Both the position numbers and the translations under genes were made by a program. The notes under the pieces were generated by a model, which saw only the letters and a list, made by a program, of their open reading frames with translations, made no database searches and was not told the origin of the DNA. DNA of 5,308 bases, taken from Phycisphaerae bacterium. Lineage in GTDB: Bacteria > Planctomycetota > Phycisphaerae > Sedimentisphaerales > Anaerobacaceae. The stretch spans positions 1 through 5,308 of the forward strand of contig JAUWBX010000198.1 in the NCBI GenBank assembly GCA_030609625.1. Reading direction: 5' to 3'. Of the stretch, positions 1 through 5,308 are shown one piece after another (positions within the stretch are counted from its first letter, which is position 1; the number at the start of each line of letters is the position of its first letter).

Positions 1-586
1 TGATGTTGCTTTGGCGGTTATTCGTGGGGTATGGCGGAATTTTGTCGAAGAGCAATTGGGAGGGGACCTGTACCTTATGAGATATACGGATATCAAAACA
101 GCCAAAGAGTTGCAAAGTCGATATGTTGCTGCCTATCGAAAGCAAATGGATATTTTGTTATTGATAATTGGTGTTGTGAGCCTTGGTGTTGTTCTGCTGA
201 TATTCTGCATATTTTATATGATAGTCAGGCTGAAGCAGAAGGATATTGCGATAATAAAAAGTTACGGAGCAACAGGTGGCTCTGTGGCCTGGATTTTTAT
301 CGGATTTGGTGCTTGCATCGGAGTAGTCGGTTCAGGCATTGGAGTTATTTTAGGGTACGTTATTACAAAGGACATCAATACGATTGAGGAGTGGATAAGG
401 GTAATCTTTGGATTGAAGCTGTGGAAAAGCAGTGTGTATATGTTTAGTAAGATACCCAATGAGGTTGATTGGTTCTGGGCTTTGATTTTTGTGTTGTTGG
501 CAATTATGGCCGCTGCTATTGGGACGTTAATACCGGCAATTGTCGCAGCGAGAACGAAACCGGTTGAGATTCTAAGATATGAGTAG
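1..586 (+). CDS. ABC transporter permease, FtsX/LolC-E type, C-terminal part (5' end outside window)
   Basis: This is an inner-membrane permease subunit of an ABC transporter. The open frame runs in from the left edge (first full codon at 2) and ends at TAG 584-586, so about 194 C-terminal residues are visible and the start is missing. The first ~45 visible residues are the end of the periplasmic domain. Three hydrophobic segments follow, at about visible residues 49-76, 95-122 and 157-181, the usual C-terminal arrangement of the FtsX domain. The cytoplasmic 'KQKDIAIIKSYGAT' after the first segment and the closing 'ARTKPVEILRYE' are hallmarks of LolC/LolE/MacB-like permeases. It is clearly homologous to the next gene: both share 'FYMI', 'KDI', 'IN.IE.W', 'LW' and 'IPN.V' at the same places. 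It probably pairs with that permease and the ATPase downstream. LolC or LolE cannot be assigned from this fragment, and the substrate is inferred only. Confidence 0.9.
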   Translation, partial: DVALAVIRGVWRNFVEEQLGGDLYLMRYTDIKTAKELQSRYVAAYRKQMDILLLIIGVVSLGVVLLIFCIFYMIVRLKQKDIAIIKSYGATGGSVAWIFIGFGACIGVVGSGIGVILGYVITKDINTIEEWIRVIFGLKLWKSSVYMFSKIPNEVDWFWALIFVLLAIMAAAIGTLIPAIVAARTKPVEILRYE

Positions 587-616
587 GTATGCAGGGAATA
601 AAGAATAGTGAAAAGC

Positions 617-674
617 GCCTAAAGTTATTGAATGTTTTATAACTTTAGCTCACTTTAGGCACTTTAGGCACTTT
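617..674. repeat. Intergenic inverted repeat with tandem 9-mers
   Basis: The gap between the two permease genes holds a perfect 10-bp inverted repeat, CTAAAGTTAT (619-628) and ATAACTTTAG (639-648), with a 10-nt loop. The left arm also begins with GCCTAAAGT (617-625). Its reverse complement ACTTTAGGC occurs twice in tandem at 652-660 and 661-669, after a degenerate copy at 642-650 and before a truncated ACTTT at 670-674. No T-run follows the hairpin, so it is not a standard intrinsic terminator. It looks like a short dispersed or decayed repeat; a role in mRNA processing is possible but unproven. Confidence 0.75.
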
Positions 675-707
675 CTAATTTGGATTTAGATATTCGAATT
701 TTAATTT

Positions 708-2084
708 ATGTACAAGATTGTTCTGGCATTCAGGTATTTTTTAAAAAGACGCATAACGCATTTTGCTGTGCTTGCAGTTGCGCTTTGCGTTTTTATCGTC
801 GTAGTAGTGATGACGGTAATGACGGGTCTGGTGGGCGATTTTAAGCAGAAGAACCACGACTTTGTGGGAGATTGTGTTGTCGGGACCGAATCATTAGTTG
901 GCTTTGCGTATTATGAAGAATTTGTAAATATACTGGAAGAACAGAAGGATTTTGTCGAAGGCGTTTCGCCTGTGATAAAAAGCTATGCACTGATAAATCG
1001 CAAAGGTTCGGAACGAAACGAAGGTCTTGAGATTATGGGCATTGAGCCTCTCAGGCACAGCCGGGTTACCGGTTTTGGCAAAACACTGAATTATCATAAA
1101 GGTGATGTATCCAAAACATTTGAACCGGCCTATGACCCAAATCTTTTGGGGTGTGTGTTGGGGGTTGATGTCGGTCGCAGGTTAGGCAATGTCATGTCAC
1201 CGGTGCGTGATGCCGATGGCGAGTATTTCTATGAGAGCAGTCCTACCCCGGCGGGTTATTCTATAAGTTGTTTTCCTCTTACTTCAAGAGGTGCTTTGTC
1301 TAAAGCCGGTGCCGGTCTGGTTAGTACAAAAACTTTCTACTACAGCGATACTTCACGCAGCGGTTTGGCCCGTGTGGACTTTTCATTAGTCTATCTTCCG
1401 TTCGAGTGGGCCCAGCGACTTTGCGGTATGGACGGGTCAGTCAAGAGAGCCAGTGCTGTTCATATAAAGTTTAAGCCGAATGTTAAACTGCAGGCCGGAT
1501 GTGAAAAAGTCGCTTCGCTGTGGCAAAAATTCAAACAGAGAAAAGCCGGCGAAAGACAGGCATACTTATTGGATACTGTTACTGTACAAAACTGGAAGGA
1601 TTACAGACGTTCGTCCATCGCACCAATGGAGAAGGAACAAACGGTGATGGCTGTTATGTTCGCTTTTGTGGGGATTACGACGGTCTTTATTGTCCTTGTT
1701 GTGTTTTATATGATTATCAGCCATAAGAGTAAAGACATAGGGATATTGAAAAGCATAGGTGTCTCGAACGCAGGTATTATGGAATTATTTTCCGGTTTTG
1801 CTTTTTTAGTGGGGCTTTTAGGCTCTTGTGTGGGCTTGCTTGGCGGGTGGGTGTTTTTGTTGAAAATAAACCGAATAGAAGATTGGCTTTTTGAACATTT
1901 TAGGTTCCAATTGTGGGACAGGACAATTTTTGCAATAGGAGATATTCCAAACCAGGTGAACCTAAAAGTTTTGGGAGTAATTGTCCTTTCGGCGATTGTT
2001 GCCTGTTTGGTCGGTGCGTTGTTGCCGAGCCTACAGGCGGCAAGCTCGACTCCAGTCGATACTTTGCAGGTGAACCAATTGTAA
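708..2084 (+). CDS. ABC transporter permease, FtsX/LolC-E type, complete
   Basis: This 458-residue inner-membrane permease probably forms the transmembrane core of a LolCDE-like transporter with the upstream permease. The start 'MYKIVLAFRYFLKRR' is the typical LolC/E opening, a short amphipathic cytoplasmic stretch before TM1 (about 17-42). A long periplasmic MacB-like domain (about 43-310) follows, then three membrane segments at about 312-338, 358-386 and 418-441. The coupling region 'SHKSKDIGILKSIGVS' (338-353) and the ending 'LPSLQAASSTPVDTLQV' match the family, and the length is close to LolC/E (about 400-415) with a somewhat longer periplasmic part. I see no clear Shine-Dalgarno before ATG 708, but no other start fits the family better. 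The ATPase gene follows after 76 nt. Lipoprotein release is the best guess; MacB-like efflux or another envelope task cannot be excluded. Confidence 0.92.
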   Translation: MYKIVLAFRYFLKRRITHFAVLAVALCVFIVVVVMTVMTGLVGDFKQKNHDFVGDCVVGTESLVGFAYYEEFVNILEEQKDFVEGVSPVIKSYALINRKGSERNEGLEIMGIEPLRHSRVTGFGKTLNYHKGDVSKTFEPAYDPNLLGCVLGVDVGRRLGNVMSPVRDADGEYFYESSPTPAGYSISCFPLTSRGALSKAGAGLVSTKTFYYSDTSRSGLARVDFSLVYLPFEWAQRLCGMDGSVKRASAVHIKFKPNVKLQAGCEKVASLWQKFKQRKAGERQAYLLDTVTVQNWKDYRRSSIAPMEKEQTVMAVMFAFVGITTVFIVLVVFYMIISHKSKDIGILKSIGVSNAGIMELFSGFAFLVGLLGSCVGLLGGWVFLLKINRIEDWLFEHFRFQLWDRTIFAIGDIPNQVNLKVLGVIVLSAIVACLVGALLPSLQAASSTPVDTLQVNQL

Positions 2085-2160
2085 CTGATTATTGACTATT
2101 GTTAATTGCTCTGTCGTTGTGAGCAGGTTTTGGAAGACACAATTATTGAGTAGTGATTAT

Positions 2161-2874
2161 ATGAGTAAAGATGATTTCATATTAAAAGCCGATGGGATTC
2201 ATAAATCTTATCGGATGGGTGTGGCCAAGGTCAGGGTGCTCAAAGGCGTCGATTTGGCTGTAAAGAAGGGCGAATTTGTGGCCATAGTGGGGGCATCGGG
2301 CAGCGGCAAAAGTACGCTTTTACATATATTGGGCGCATTGGATAAGCCGAATAAGGGTGTTGTCAAGTTCGAGGGCCGGGACTTAAGCCGGCATAGCGGC
2401 AGTGAGTTAAACAGATTCCGCAACAAGATGGTGGGATTTGTATTTCAGTTTTATCATTTATTGGACGAATTAAGTGTGTTGGAAAATGTATTCCTGCCGG
2501 TGATGGTAGGCAAGAGTGTGGTGGGCTGGTTTGCATGCCGTAGATGGGCTAAAAGCCGGGCAAGAGGATTGCTTGGGCAGCTTGGATTATCTGAACGGGC
2601 CAAACATAAGCCGTACCAGCTCTCCGGCGGAGAGAGACAGAGAGTGGCTATCGGCAGGGCCTTGATGAATGAGCCGAGACTGCTTTTGGCCGATGAGCCG
2701 ACAGGAAATCTTGACTCTGAGACAGGAAATGGTATTTTAGAAATCCTTGAAGAATTGAACAGGCTCGGCCAGACGATTGTGATGGTAACGCACGATGAAA
2801 GTATCGCGCAAAGAGCCGGGCGAATAGTAACATTGGTCGATGGCAAGATAGAGCATAAGAGCATAAGAGCATAA
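2161..2874 (+). CDS. ABC transporter ATP-binding protein, LolD/MacB family
   Basis: This 237-residue cytoplasmic ATPase powers the two FtsX-type permeases encoded just upstream. All nucleotide-binding motifs are present: Walker A GASGSGKST (44-52), Q-loop Gln96 in 'VFQFYHLL', signature LSGGERQ (154-160), Walker B LLLADEP with catalytic Glu179, D-loop 'GNLD' (182-185) and switch His211. 'FQFYHLL', 'ELSVLENV' and 'ADEPTGNLD' are typical of the LolD/MacB/FtsE group. The frame stays open upstream to a TTG at 2092, but I chose ATG 2161 because the protein then starts like LolD and has its usual length (~233). The Shine-Dalgarno there is weak. A basic, aromatic stretch 'VVGWFACRRWAKSRA' (120-134) makes the helical region slightly longer than in E. 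coli LolD. The last seven residues are encoded by an 8-bp tandem repeat, so the tail is probably not conserved. The family is certain; the exact substrate is not. Confidence 0.95.
   Translation: MSKDDFILKADGIHKSYRMGVAKVRVLKGVDLAVKKGEFVAIVGASGSGKSTLLHILGALDKPNKGVVKFEGRDLSRHSGSELNRFRNKMVGFVFQFYHLLDELSVLENVFLPVMVGKSVVGWFACRRWAKSRARGLLGQLGLSERAKHKPYQLSGGERQRVAIGRALMNEPRLLLADEPTGNLDSETGNGILEILEELNRLGQTIVMVTHDESIAQRAGRIVTLVDGKIEHKSIRA
2851..2874 (+). repeat. Three tandem copies of GAGCATAA across the ATPase stop codon
   Basis: GAGCATAA is repeated perfectly at 2851-2858, 2859-2866 and 2867-2874. Eight is not a multiple of three, so each copy is read in a different frame (E-H-K / S-I / R-A-stop), and the TAA of the third copy is the stop codon of the ATPase gene. 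Such a short perfect tandem repeat can change copy number by slippage. Confidence 0.9.
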
Positions 2875-2919
2875 GTAACTTACTGTTTGTGCGCTTATAG
2901 CTTGTGTTTTTCTGGCTTT

Positions 2920-2923
2920 GGAG
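2920..2923 (+). promoter_or_regulatory. Ribosome binding site deciding the aminotransferase start
   Basis: GGAG at 2920-2923 lies 7 nt before ATG 2931. It favours this start over the in-frame GTG at 2904, which would add a hydrophobic nine-residue leader not typical of the family. Confidence 0.75.
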
Positions 2924-2930
2924 ATTTTTT

Positions 2931-3797
2931 ATGGCACTAAAAATTTGGCTTGATGGCAAACTTGTTGACGAAAAAGATGCAAAAATATCCGTCTTTGACC
3001 ATGGTCTGCTTTACGGTGACGGGGTCTTTGAGGGTATTCGTGTTTATAACAGCAGAGTATTTGAGCTGGATGCTCATATCAGGAGGCTTTATGGCTCAGC
3101 TAAGGCGATTCGGCTTGAGGTTCCGATGAGCCGAAGCGAGCTTATTAGTGCAGTTGAGAAAACTGTTGAAGCTAATGGTGTTATCGACGGCTACATTCGA
3201 CTGCTTGTTACGCGTGGTGTGGGAACTTTGGGATTGAACCCCTTCATCTGCGAGGACAGCAGATTAATTATCATAGCTGATAACATTCAGCTTTATCCGG
3301 AAGAGCTTTATGAAAAAGGTATGAAGGTAATCAGTGCGACTACGGTTCGTAATCATCCTTTGGCGATTCCGCCCCAGGTCAAGAGCTTGAACTATCTGAA
3401 TAACATCTTAGCTAAGATTGAAGCGCTGGATAATGACGTACCGGAAGCGATTATGTATAACCACGAAGGGTATGTGGCCGAAGCGACGGGCGATAATGTT
3501 TTTATCGTCAGGGATGGTGTGATTTACACGCCGCCGGCTGAAGCAGGTTCGCTGGAAGGGATGACACAGGGAATCGTTATCGAGCTGGCCAGGGAAGAAA
3601 ATCTTGAGGTGGTTGAGAAGAATCTGACGAGATTTGATTTGTATGTTTGCGATGAATTTTTCCTCACGGGCACGGCTGCCGAGGTCATTGGCATTGTCGA
3701 GATTGACGGCAGGGTTATCGGTGACGGCAAGCCGGGGCCTGTCACAAAATTGCTGAGAAAAAAATTCTTCAAATATGCCCACGGAAAAAAGTTGTGA
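2931..3797 (+). CDS. ilvE: Branched-chain amino acid aminotransferase (PLP fold type IV)
   Basis: This 288-residue cytoplasmic enzyme transfers the amino group between glutamate and the 2-oxo acids of valine, leucine and isoleucine. It is the last step of their synthesis and the first of their breakdown. The fold-type IV signature is complete. 'FDHGLLYGDGVFEGIRVYN' (22-40) includes the FEG seen in branched-chain enzymes, and Arg52 in 'RRLYGSAKAI' is the expected phosphate-binding Arg. Lys151 in 'QVKSLNYLNNILAKIEA' is the expected Schiff-base lysine, and Glu184 lies in 'EATGDNVF'. 'GMTQ' (210-213) and 'LTGTAAEV' (245-252) form the cofactor phosphate region. Length and start, with GGAG before ATG 2931, are normal. 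It begins 56 nt after the ATPase stop with no terminator between, so it may be read through from that operon although the functions are unrelated. D-amino-acid aminotransferase or aminodeoxychorismate lyase are the alternatives; the FEG motif and the 'GPVTK' ending argue against them. Confidence 0.93.
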   Translation: MALKIWLDGKLVDEKDAKISVFDHGLLYGDGVFEGIRVYNSRVFELDAHIRRLYGSAKAIRLEVPMSRSELISAVEKTVEANGVIDGYIRLLVTRGVGTLGLNPFICEDSRLIIIADNIQLYPEELYEKGMKVISATTVRNHPLAIPPQVKSLNYLNNILAKIEALDNDVPEAIMYNHEGYVAEATGDNVFIVRDGVIYTPPAEAGSLEGMTQGIVIELAREENLEVVEKNLTRFDLYVCDEFFLTGTAAEVIGIVEIDGRVIGDGKPGPVTKLLRKKFFKYAHGKKL

Positions 3798-3860
3798 GCA
3801 ATGACGTGCCCTGACCTGATGTTTTCAACAGAGCAAGTCTCTATTAAAAGGAGCATAATC

Positions 3861-3941
3861 TTGGTTTTCAGTGCTGATATGGCCTATTTCAAGTCTTTTT
3901 GTCAGATCCTCTTAGCATCGACGTTTAGTGGGTTGAGGTAA
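3861..3941 (+). CDS. Possible small ORF, 26 codons, TTG start
   Basis: A short open frame lies between the aminotransferase and the terminator. It has an unusually good Shine-Dalgarno, AAAAGGAG at 3846-3853, 7 nt before TTG 3861. It would encode 26 residues beginning MVFSADMAYF and ending in 'LASTFSGLR', with TAA at 3939-3941, only 6 nt before the A-run of the terminator. The same AAAAGGAG precedes the opposite-strand exported-protein gene, so the motif is used in this genome. I recognise no family. The TTG start and small size mean that chance is a serious alternative; it could also be the remnant of a longer gene. Confidence 0.25.
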   Translation: MVFSADMAYFKSFCQILLASTFSGLR

Positions 3942-3947
3942 TGAGTT

Positions 3948-3981
3948 AAAAAAGGCCGGTTTTTTAAGACCGGCCTTTTTT
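3948..3981. terminator. Bidirectional intrinsic terminator between convergent genes
   Basis: GGCCGGT (3954-3960) pairs perfectly with ACCGGCC (3969-3975) across an 8-nt loop. Six A's (3948-3953) precede the stem and six T's (3976-3981) follow it, so the hairpin has a U-tract in both directions. It can stop rightward transcription from the ABC/aminotransferase genes and leftward transcription from the exported-protein gene, whose stop codon lies about 20 nt to the right. Confidence 0.93.
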
Positions 3982-4001
3982 GCTGATATTACTTAGTCGT
4001 T

Positions 4002-4850
4002 TTAGAATGCATACTTTACACTCAAGCTGCACCAAATTTGATCATTGAAGGCATCCGTGTGTTCGAAGGCTTTCTGGTAGTAAGCACCCGGAGTAAAAGT
4101 AAGGTCGTTGCCGAGGTCAAAATCTGTTGAGACACCTAAGACAGCGTGTGTCCAATCGTGGTCCACATCATACGCTCTAAAGGCATTAACACCATCGTTG
4201 TAAACCATTGCTGCTGAGAGATGGAGGATTTGTTCCGGAAAGTCCGGGAGCAGGTCCTCAACGGGCAGGTCGTAGCTAAGTCCGAGGATGTGTAGGTAGC
4301 CTCCCAAACCGTCAGAGCCAAGACTGCGAAGGTACCGATTCATCTCGGAATCACTTTCTGATACCCACATCTTAATAATGGTGTAGCTGGGGACGACGCC
4401 TTCGGGGCTGATTTCCGGCCAGGAGAGAGAGACAAAGAATTCCTGCATAGCTGAATTCTGAGCCCGGCTAGCTAAATTGGTAATGGGGCTGCCTCCTGGC
4501 GGTTGGTCCGGGTAGTTGTAATACATCCAGCCAACGGTGTAGTCAGTGGCGTAAGTTTCGTATTCAAAGCAACTGCTGCTGTAAGACAAGGTCAGGTTCA
4601 CCCACTCGGTATTTTCAAATCCGCTTGAATTGGCCCTTGACCACAAGACATTTAGGCCCAGCCCTGTGCCATAAAGGTCCAGGTCGATACTGGGCTGAAT
4701 TGCGCTCTGGTTATCGTACAGAGCGAAACCACGCCAAATATACTTGCTCAGGTAGGTTAAATCGACAGTTCCACTCAGTTCATCCTGTGCCTGGGCGAAA
4801 CCCGCTGTACTCAACAAGATTACGGCAGCTAACAAAATTCCCTTCTTCAT
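4002..4850 (-). CDS. Exported, probably outer-membrane beta-barrel protein (TorF/porin-like)
   Basis: This 282-residue protein has a clear Sec signal peptide: 'MKK', a hydrophobic core (about 4-18), and 'GFAQA' before a likely cleavage after Ala21. The mature part starts 'LSGTVDLTYLSKYIWRGFALYDNQSAIQPSIDLDLYG'-like (26-61). Its alternating hydrophobic/polar strands and a 'Y.WRG' turn recall the putative porins of the TorF family (TIGR02001-like). More amphipathic strands follow, such as 'LGLNVLWSRA', 'WVNLTLSY', 'EFFVSLSW' and 'LTFTPGAYY'. The end, 'SLSVKYAF', is a barrel-type final strand with the terminal Phe that the BAM machinery recognises. An in-frame ATG lies two codons upstream (4856), but it abuts GGAG; ATG 4850 has AAAAGGAG with a 6-nt spacer and is the better start. 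It is transcribed alone, convergent with the aminotransferase. The substrate is unknown, and the family assignment rests on pattern only. Confidence 0.8.
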   Translation of the reverse strand: MKKGILLAAVILLSTAGFAQAQDELSGTVDLTYLSKYIWRGFALYDNQSAIQPSIDLDLYGTGLGLNVLWSRANSSGFENTEWVNLTLSYSSSCFEYETYATDYTVGWMYYNYPDQPPGGSPITNLASRAQNSAMQEFFVSLSWPEISPEGVVPSYTIIKMWVSESDSEMNRYLRSLGSDGLGGYLHILGLSYDLPVEDLLPDFPEQILHLSAAMVYNDGVNAFRAYDVDHDWTHAVLGVSTDFDLGNDLTFTPGAYYQKAFEHTDAFNDQIWCSLSVKYAF

Positions 4851-4856
4851 GTTCAT

Positions 4857-4864
4857 CTCCTTTT
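4857..4864 (-). promoter_or_regulatory. Strong Shine-Dalgarno for the exported-protein gene
   Basis: On the minus strand AAAAGGAG (4864 to 4857) is followed by ATGAAC and then ATG at 4850. The 6-nt spacing selects the second of two adjacent in-frame ATGs as the start. Confidence 0.85.
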
Positions 4865-4909
4865 AAAATAACCTTTAGTTAAACTTTTCCTATTACGCGA
4901 AACATCACT

Positions 4910-4928
4910 ATCTTATACGTTATAAGAT
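4910..4928. promoter_or_regulatory. 8-bp palindrome in the leader of the exported-protein gene
   Basis: ATCTTATA (4910-4917) and TATAAGAT (4921-4928) form a perfect inverted repeat around CGT, about 60-80 nt upstream of the minus-strand start. Read leftwards it contains TATAAC and TATAAG, either of which could be a -10 box. I find no convincing -35 at 16-18 nt from them. It may be an operator, part of the promoter, or a small hairpin in the 5' leader. Confidence 0.4.
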
Positions 4929-5128
4929 TAAATCACCCGCCTACTGTCTATGAAGTTTATCGGCTCATAGCTGCAAATCAAGTAAAAAAAAGTTTTTTTT
5001 ATTTTTTTTTGCGTTAGCTGTCCGGGGGAAATGAGGGCAAAAAGCTGGTGTCAGAATCTCTCGGATGGGTGTGAATAATTTTTCTGGCAGTGCATAACTC
5101 TATTTTGGACAGCAAGTTACCTGCCATT

Positions 5129-5166
5129 GTCATTGCGAGTCCGCCTTTGGTGGACAAAGCAACCTC
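5129..5166. repeat. Palindromic dispersed-type repeat (TCATTGCGAG ... AAGCAACCTC)
   Basis: GTCCGCC (5139-5145) pairs with GGTGGAC (5149-5155) across TTT with one G-T wobble. Outside it, TTGC (5133-5136) pairs with GCAA (5159-5162). The flanks 'GTCATTGCGAG' and 'AAAGCAACCTC' resemble a short palindromic repeat that I recall as common in intergenic DNA of many environmental bacterial genomes (typically TCATTGCGAG...GAAGCAATCTC). Membership is from memory of the consensus, not from a search. Confidence 0.65.
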
Positions 5167-5184
5167 AACCAGCAGTGACCGGAG

Positions 5185-5217
5185 ATTGCGAAAAGTGGCC
5201 CAGGCCAGAAAAGCAAT
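5185..5217. repeat. Second palindrome of the same layout
   Basis: ATTGC (5185-5189) and GCAAT (5213-5217) enclose TGGCC (5196-5200) and GGCCA (5203-5207), giving a two-part hairpin laid out like the preceding one: an outer ATTGC/GCAAT pair with a GC-rich inner stem. It lies about 20 nt after the first palindrome and may be a diverged copy or another module of one larger repeat. Confidence 0.55.
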
Positions 5218-5235
5218 ATCAGTAAAGTCGGAGGT

Positions 5236-5257
5236 TTTCTGGAATAATATCCAGAAA
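5236..5257. repeat. Hairpin, 8-bp stem
   Basis: TTTCTGGA (5236-5243) and TCCAGAAA (5250-5257) are perfect inverted repeats around a 6-nt AT loop. No T-run follows immediately, so a terminator role is unlikely. It belongs to the cluster of palindromes at the right end of the window. Confidence 0.6.
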
Positions 5258-5308
5258 CAATTAAGCCGGACAGTTGTATCAAAATAAAACAAAATCCCTC
5301 GATAAGCC

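Larger units (their letters stand above)
4851..5308. other. Gene-free 458-nt region: leader, A/T runs and repeat block
   Basis: No convincing gene lies here. The left part (4851-4983) is the leader and probable promoter region of the minus-strand gene. At 4984-5010 there is a run of 8 A, then G, 8 T, A and 9 T, which would make bent or low-melting DNA. From about 5018 to the end the DNA is less AT-rich and made of several hairpins. Open frames of 65 and 92 codons exist on opposite strands over this block, but they have no Shine-Dalgarno or recognisable domain and cross the palindromes. Confidence 0.7.

Noticed and set aside
2076..2108. CAATTGTAAC ... GTTAATTG inverted repeat over the permease stop as a terminator
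   Set aside because: The stem is imperfect (2-nt bulge) and AT-only with no T-run, and the ATPase gene that completes the transporter follows.
2092..2160. TTG at 2092 as start of the ATPase
   Set aside because: The extra 23 residues have no counterpart in LolD-like proteins, and ATG 2161 gives the normal N-terminus and length.
2454..2864. Long open frame antisense to the ATPase gene
   Set aside because: It is a shadow of the strongly conserved ATPase coding frame, with no domain of its own.
2904..2930. GTG at 2904 as start of the aminotransferase
   Set aside because: It would add a hydrophobic nine-residue leader, while ATG 2931 has GGAG at the right distance.
4851..4856. ATG at 4856 as start of the exported protein
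   Set aside because: It directly abuts GGAG, with no room for the ribosome spacing; ATG 4850 has a 6-nt spacer.
5129..5257. CRISPR-like array at the right end
   Set aside because: The palindromes differ from each other in sequence and spacing; there are no regular identical repeats and no cas genes in view.
5014..5292. Open frames of 92 codons (-) and 65 codons (+, 5090-5287) in the repeat block
   Set aside because: They overlap on opposite strands, have no Shine-Dalgarno or recognisable domain, and run through several palindromes. They are more likely chance frames in repeat DNA.

Overview
The window looks like ordinary chromosomal DNA from a Gram-negative (diderm) bacterium. The evidence is a LolCDE-type ABC transporter with two FtsX-fold permeases, a signal-peptide-bearing beta-barrel-like protein ending in Phe, and moderate GC. 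Shine-Dalgarno signals are patchy: strong before two genes, absent or weak before two others. Together with short palindromic repeats in the gaps, this fits an uncultured planctomycete of the Phycisphaerae type. That placement is a guess from general appearance, not from a marker gene.

Layout, left to right. The 3' end of an ABC permease gene (1-586, +) is followed by a 121-nt gap holding an inverted and tandem repeat. Next come a complete second permease (708-2084, +) and a LolD-like ATPase (2161-2874, +) whose stop codon lies in three tandem copies of an 8-bp repeat. A branched-chain aminotransferase gene (2931-3797, +) follows after 56 nt. A possible 26-codon ORF with a strong Shine-Dalgarno (3861-3941, +) sits just before a strong bidirectional hairpin terminator (3948-3981). 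This terminator separates the rightward genes from a leftward gene for an exported, probably outer-membrane beta-barrel protein (4002-4850, -). The last 458 nt hold no convincing gene. They contain a leader with an 8-bp palindrome, long A/T runs, and a block of hairpins with the 'TCATTGCGAG ... GCAA.CTC' type of dispersed repeat.

The two permeases and the ATPase would assemble into one inner-membrane transporter, most simply a lipoprotein-release (LolCDE-like) or MacB-like machine. The aminotransferase is metabolically unrelated and probably just lies downstream in the same transcription direction. No defence system, CRISPR array, transposase, tRNA or rRNA was seen. The points worth a second look are the repeats and the possible small ORF; there is no clear sign of an undescribed system.
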